Made by a program: the position numbers and the translations under genes. Positions 6,294 to 6,555 of a DNA stretch of 6,555 nt are shown here, in pieces; position 1 is the first letter of the stretch, and each line of letters starts with the position of its first letter. The stretch is from Lishizhenia sp. (GTDB taxonomy: Bacteria > Bacteroidota > Bacteroidia > Flavobacteriales_D > Crocinitomicaceae). Below the pieces are notes generated by a model. The model was given only the letters and a program-made list of their open reading frames with translations, made no database searches and had not been told where the DNA came from. The DNA is taken from NCBI GenBank assembly GCA_007117055.1, contig SKHH01000203.1, forward strand, positions 1-6,555, in the 5' to 3' direction.

Positions 6294-6320
6294 CAAAAAT
6301 ATAATCCTTTTAAAAATCAA
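6294..6320 (-). promoter_or_regulatory. Promoter-like TTG-N16-TATTTTTG pointing towards pyrR
   Basis: Reading the minus strand, TTG (6320-6318) is followed after 16 bases by TATTTTTG (6301-6294), an exact -7 consensus. The spacing is one or two bases below the usual 17-23. The first gene downstream is pyrR, so transcripts from here would carry a leader of about 210 bases. It begins 12 bases after the stop of the GxxExxY remnant. Confidence 0.35.
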
Positions 6321-6332
6321 CTAAGTAAAAAC

Positions 6333-6446
6333 TTATTTATAAAACAAACATTCTTGATAGGCATTTTCTAATAATCCAGGACCTAACGCTTTGTATACCT
6401 CTATAGCACAACCTATAATTTTATTTGCTATTTCATTTTCTGTCAT
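6333..6446 (-). pseudogene. GxxExxY-family protein, N-terminal remnant
   Basis: ATG at 6446 opens a frame of 37 codons reading MTENEIANKIIGCAIEV, then YKALGPGLLENAYQECLFYK and a TAA. This is an unmistakable start of the GxxExxY protein family (GPGLLENAY fits the G-x-x-E-x-x-Y signature: G25, E28, Y31). The full protein is normally around 120-130 residues, so roughly the last two thirds are missing. The bases after the stop give no recognisable continuation in any frame, which points to a deletion rather than one point mutation. The function of the family is not known to me. The remnant is preceded by an inverted repeat of a kind I associate with these genes, so the pair probably represents a decayed accessory element. 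Confidence 0.8.
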
Positions 6447-6459
6447 TTGTTTCTTTTCT

Positions 6460-6550
6460 TAACCGCTAAGTTCGCCAAGGCCTCACTAAGGGGAGTTTCA
6501 GTGCAACCACTTTGCGTACTTTGTGCCTTCTTTGTGTAACTCCGTGGTTA
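6460..6550. repeat. Imperfect inverted repeat of 7-base units upstream of the GxxExxY remnant
   Basis: The outer ends TAACC (6460-6464) and GGTTA (6546-6550) are complementary, as are AGTT (6469-6472) and AACT (6538-6541). The left arm holds CGCTAAG (6464-6470), CGCCAAG (6473-6479) and CACTAAG (6484-6490). The right arm holds the inverted forms CTTTGCG (6510-6516), CTTTGTG (6519-6525), CTTTGTG (6530-6536) and CTCCGTG (6540-6546). Steps between units are 9-11 bases in both arms. The centre, about 6491-6509, is unpaired. The element ends 13 bases before the ATG of the remnant, and its outer side nearly reaches the window edge, so its true extent is unknown. Confidence 0.65.
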
Positions 6551-6555
6551 GTGAC

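Larger units (their letters stand above)
6090..6332. other. AT-rich noncoding spacer upstream of pyrR
   Basis: About 240 bases lie between pyrR and the GxxExxY remnant with no believable coding frame on either strand; every ATG I followed runs into a stop within a few codons. The spacer contains a promoter-like pair at 6294-6320, a 14-base palindrome at 6191-6204 and a 10-base palindrome at 6224-6233. I see no GC-rich hairpin with a T-run that would count as a classical attenuator. Confidence 0.6.

Noticed and set aside
6322..6335. Small hairpin TAAGT-AAAA-ACTTA at the end of the GxxExxY remnant
   Set aside because: A 5-base A-U-rich stem without a following T-run is not enough for a terminator.
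6447..6555. CRISPR-like array because of evenly spaced short units
   Set aside because: The units are only 7 bases, spaced 9-11 bases, imperfect and arranged as an inverted repeat, unlike CRISPR repeats and spacers.

Overview
The window looks like chromosomal DNA from a member of the Bacteroidota, probably Flavobacteriales or a near relative. The support is: AT-rich DNA; a transketolase made as a separate N-terminal half; almost no Shine-Dalgarno sequences; and copies or near-copies of the Bacteroidota -7 element TAnnTTTG just upstream of several genes. It reads as an ordinary housekeeping region with one multidomain signalling protein and one decayed accessory element. I see no complete mobile element, rRNA, tRNA or CRISPR array.

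Left part (1-1298): two minus-strand genes read out of the left edge, the N-terminal half of transketolase followed 9 bases later by the start of a secreted von Willebrand A protein that runs off the window. Their promoter lies in a 245-base divergent spacer that they share with the next gene.

Middle part (1299-4559): a plus-strand short-chain dehydrogenase meets, tail to tail with only 3 bases between, a minus-strand 565-residue protein that joins a degenerate response-regulator receiver, a class III nucleotide cyclase and an HD phosphohydrolase. Divergent from that protein is a small SAM-dependent methyltransferase with an N-terminal four-cysteine knuckle. Its start is uncertain and is argued here to lie well downstream of the first ATG.

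Right part (4600-6555): the minus-strand operon pyrR-pyrB (overlapping genes; PRPP-binding pyrimidine regulator or uracil phosphoribosyltransferase, then aspartate carbamoyltransferase) covers pyrimidine biosynthesis. A textbook -7 element sits right against the pyrR start codon and suggests a leaderless or nearly leaderless mRNA. Upstream is about 240 bases of AT-rich DNA with a second promoter-like site and two palindromes. Then comes a 37-codon remnant of a GxxExxY-family gene, and an imperfect inverted repeat built from 7-base units spaced 9 to 11 bases apart that reaches towards the window edge.

The candidates most worth a second look are the receiver-cyclase-HD protein, which has lost its phospho-acceptor Asp and apparently one catalytic Arg; the promoter and start-codon geometry at pyrR and the methyltransferase; and the GxxExxY remnant with its periodic inverted repeat. 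I did not find a system that I can defend as wholly new.
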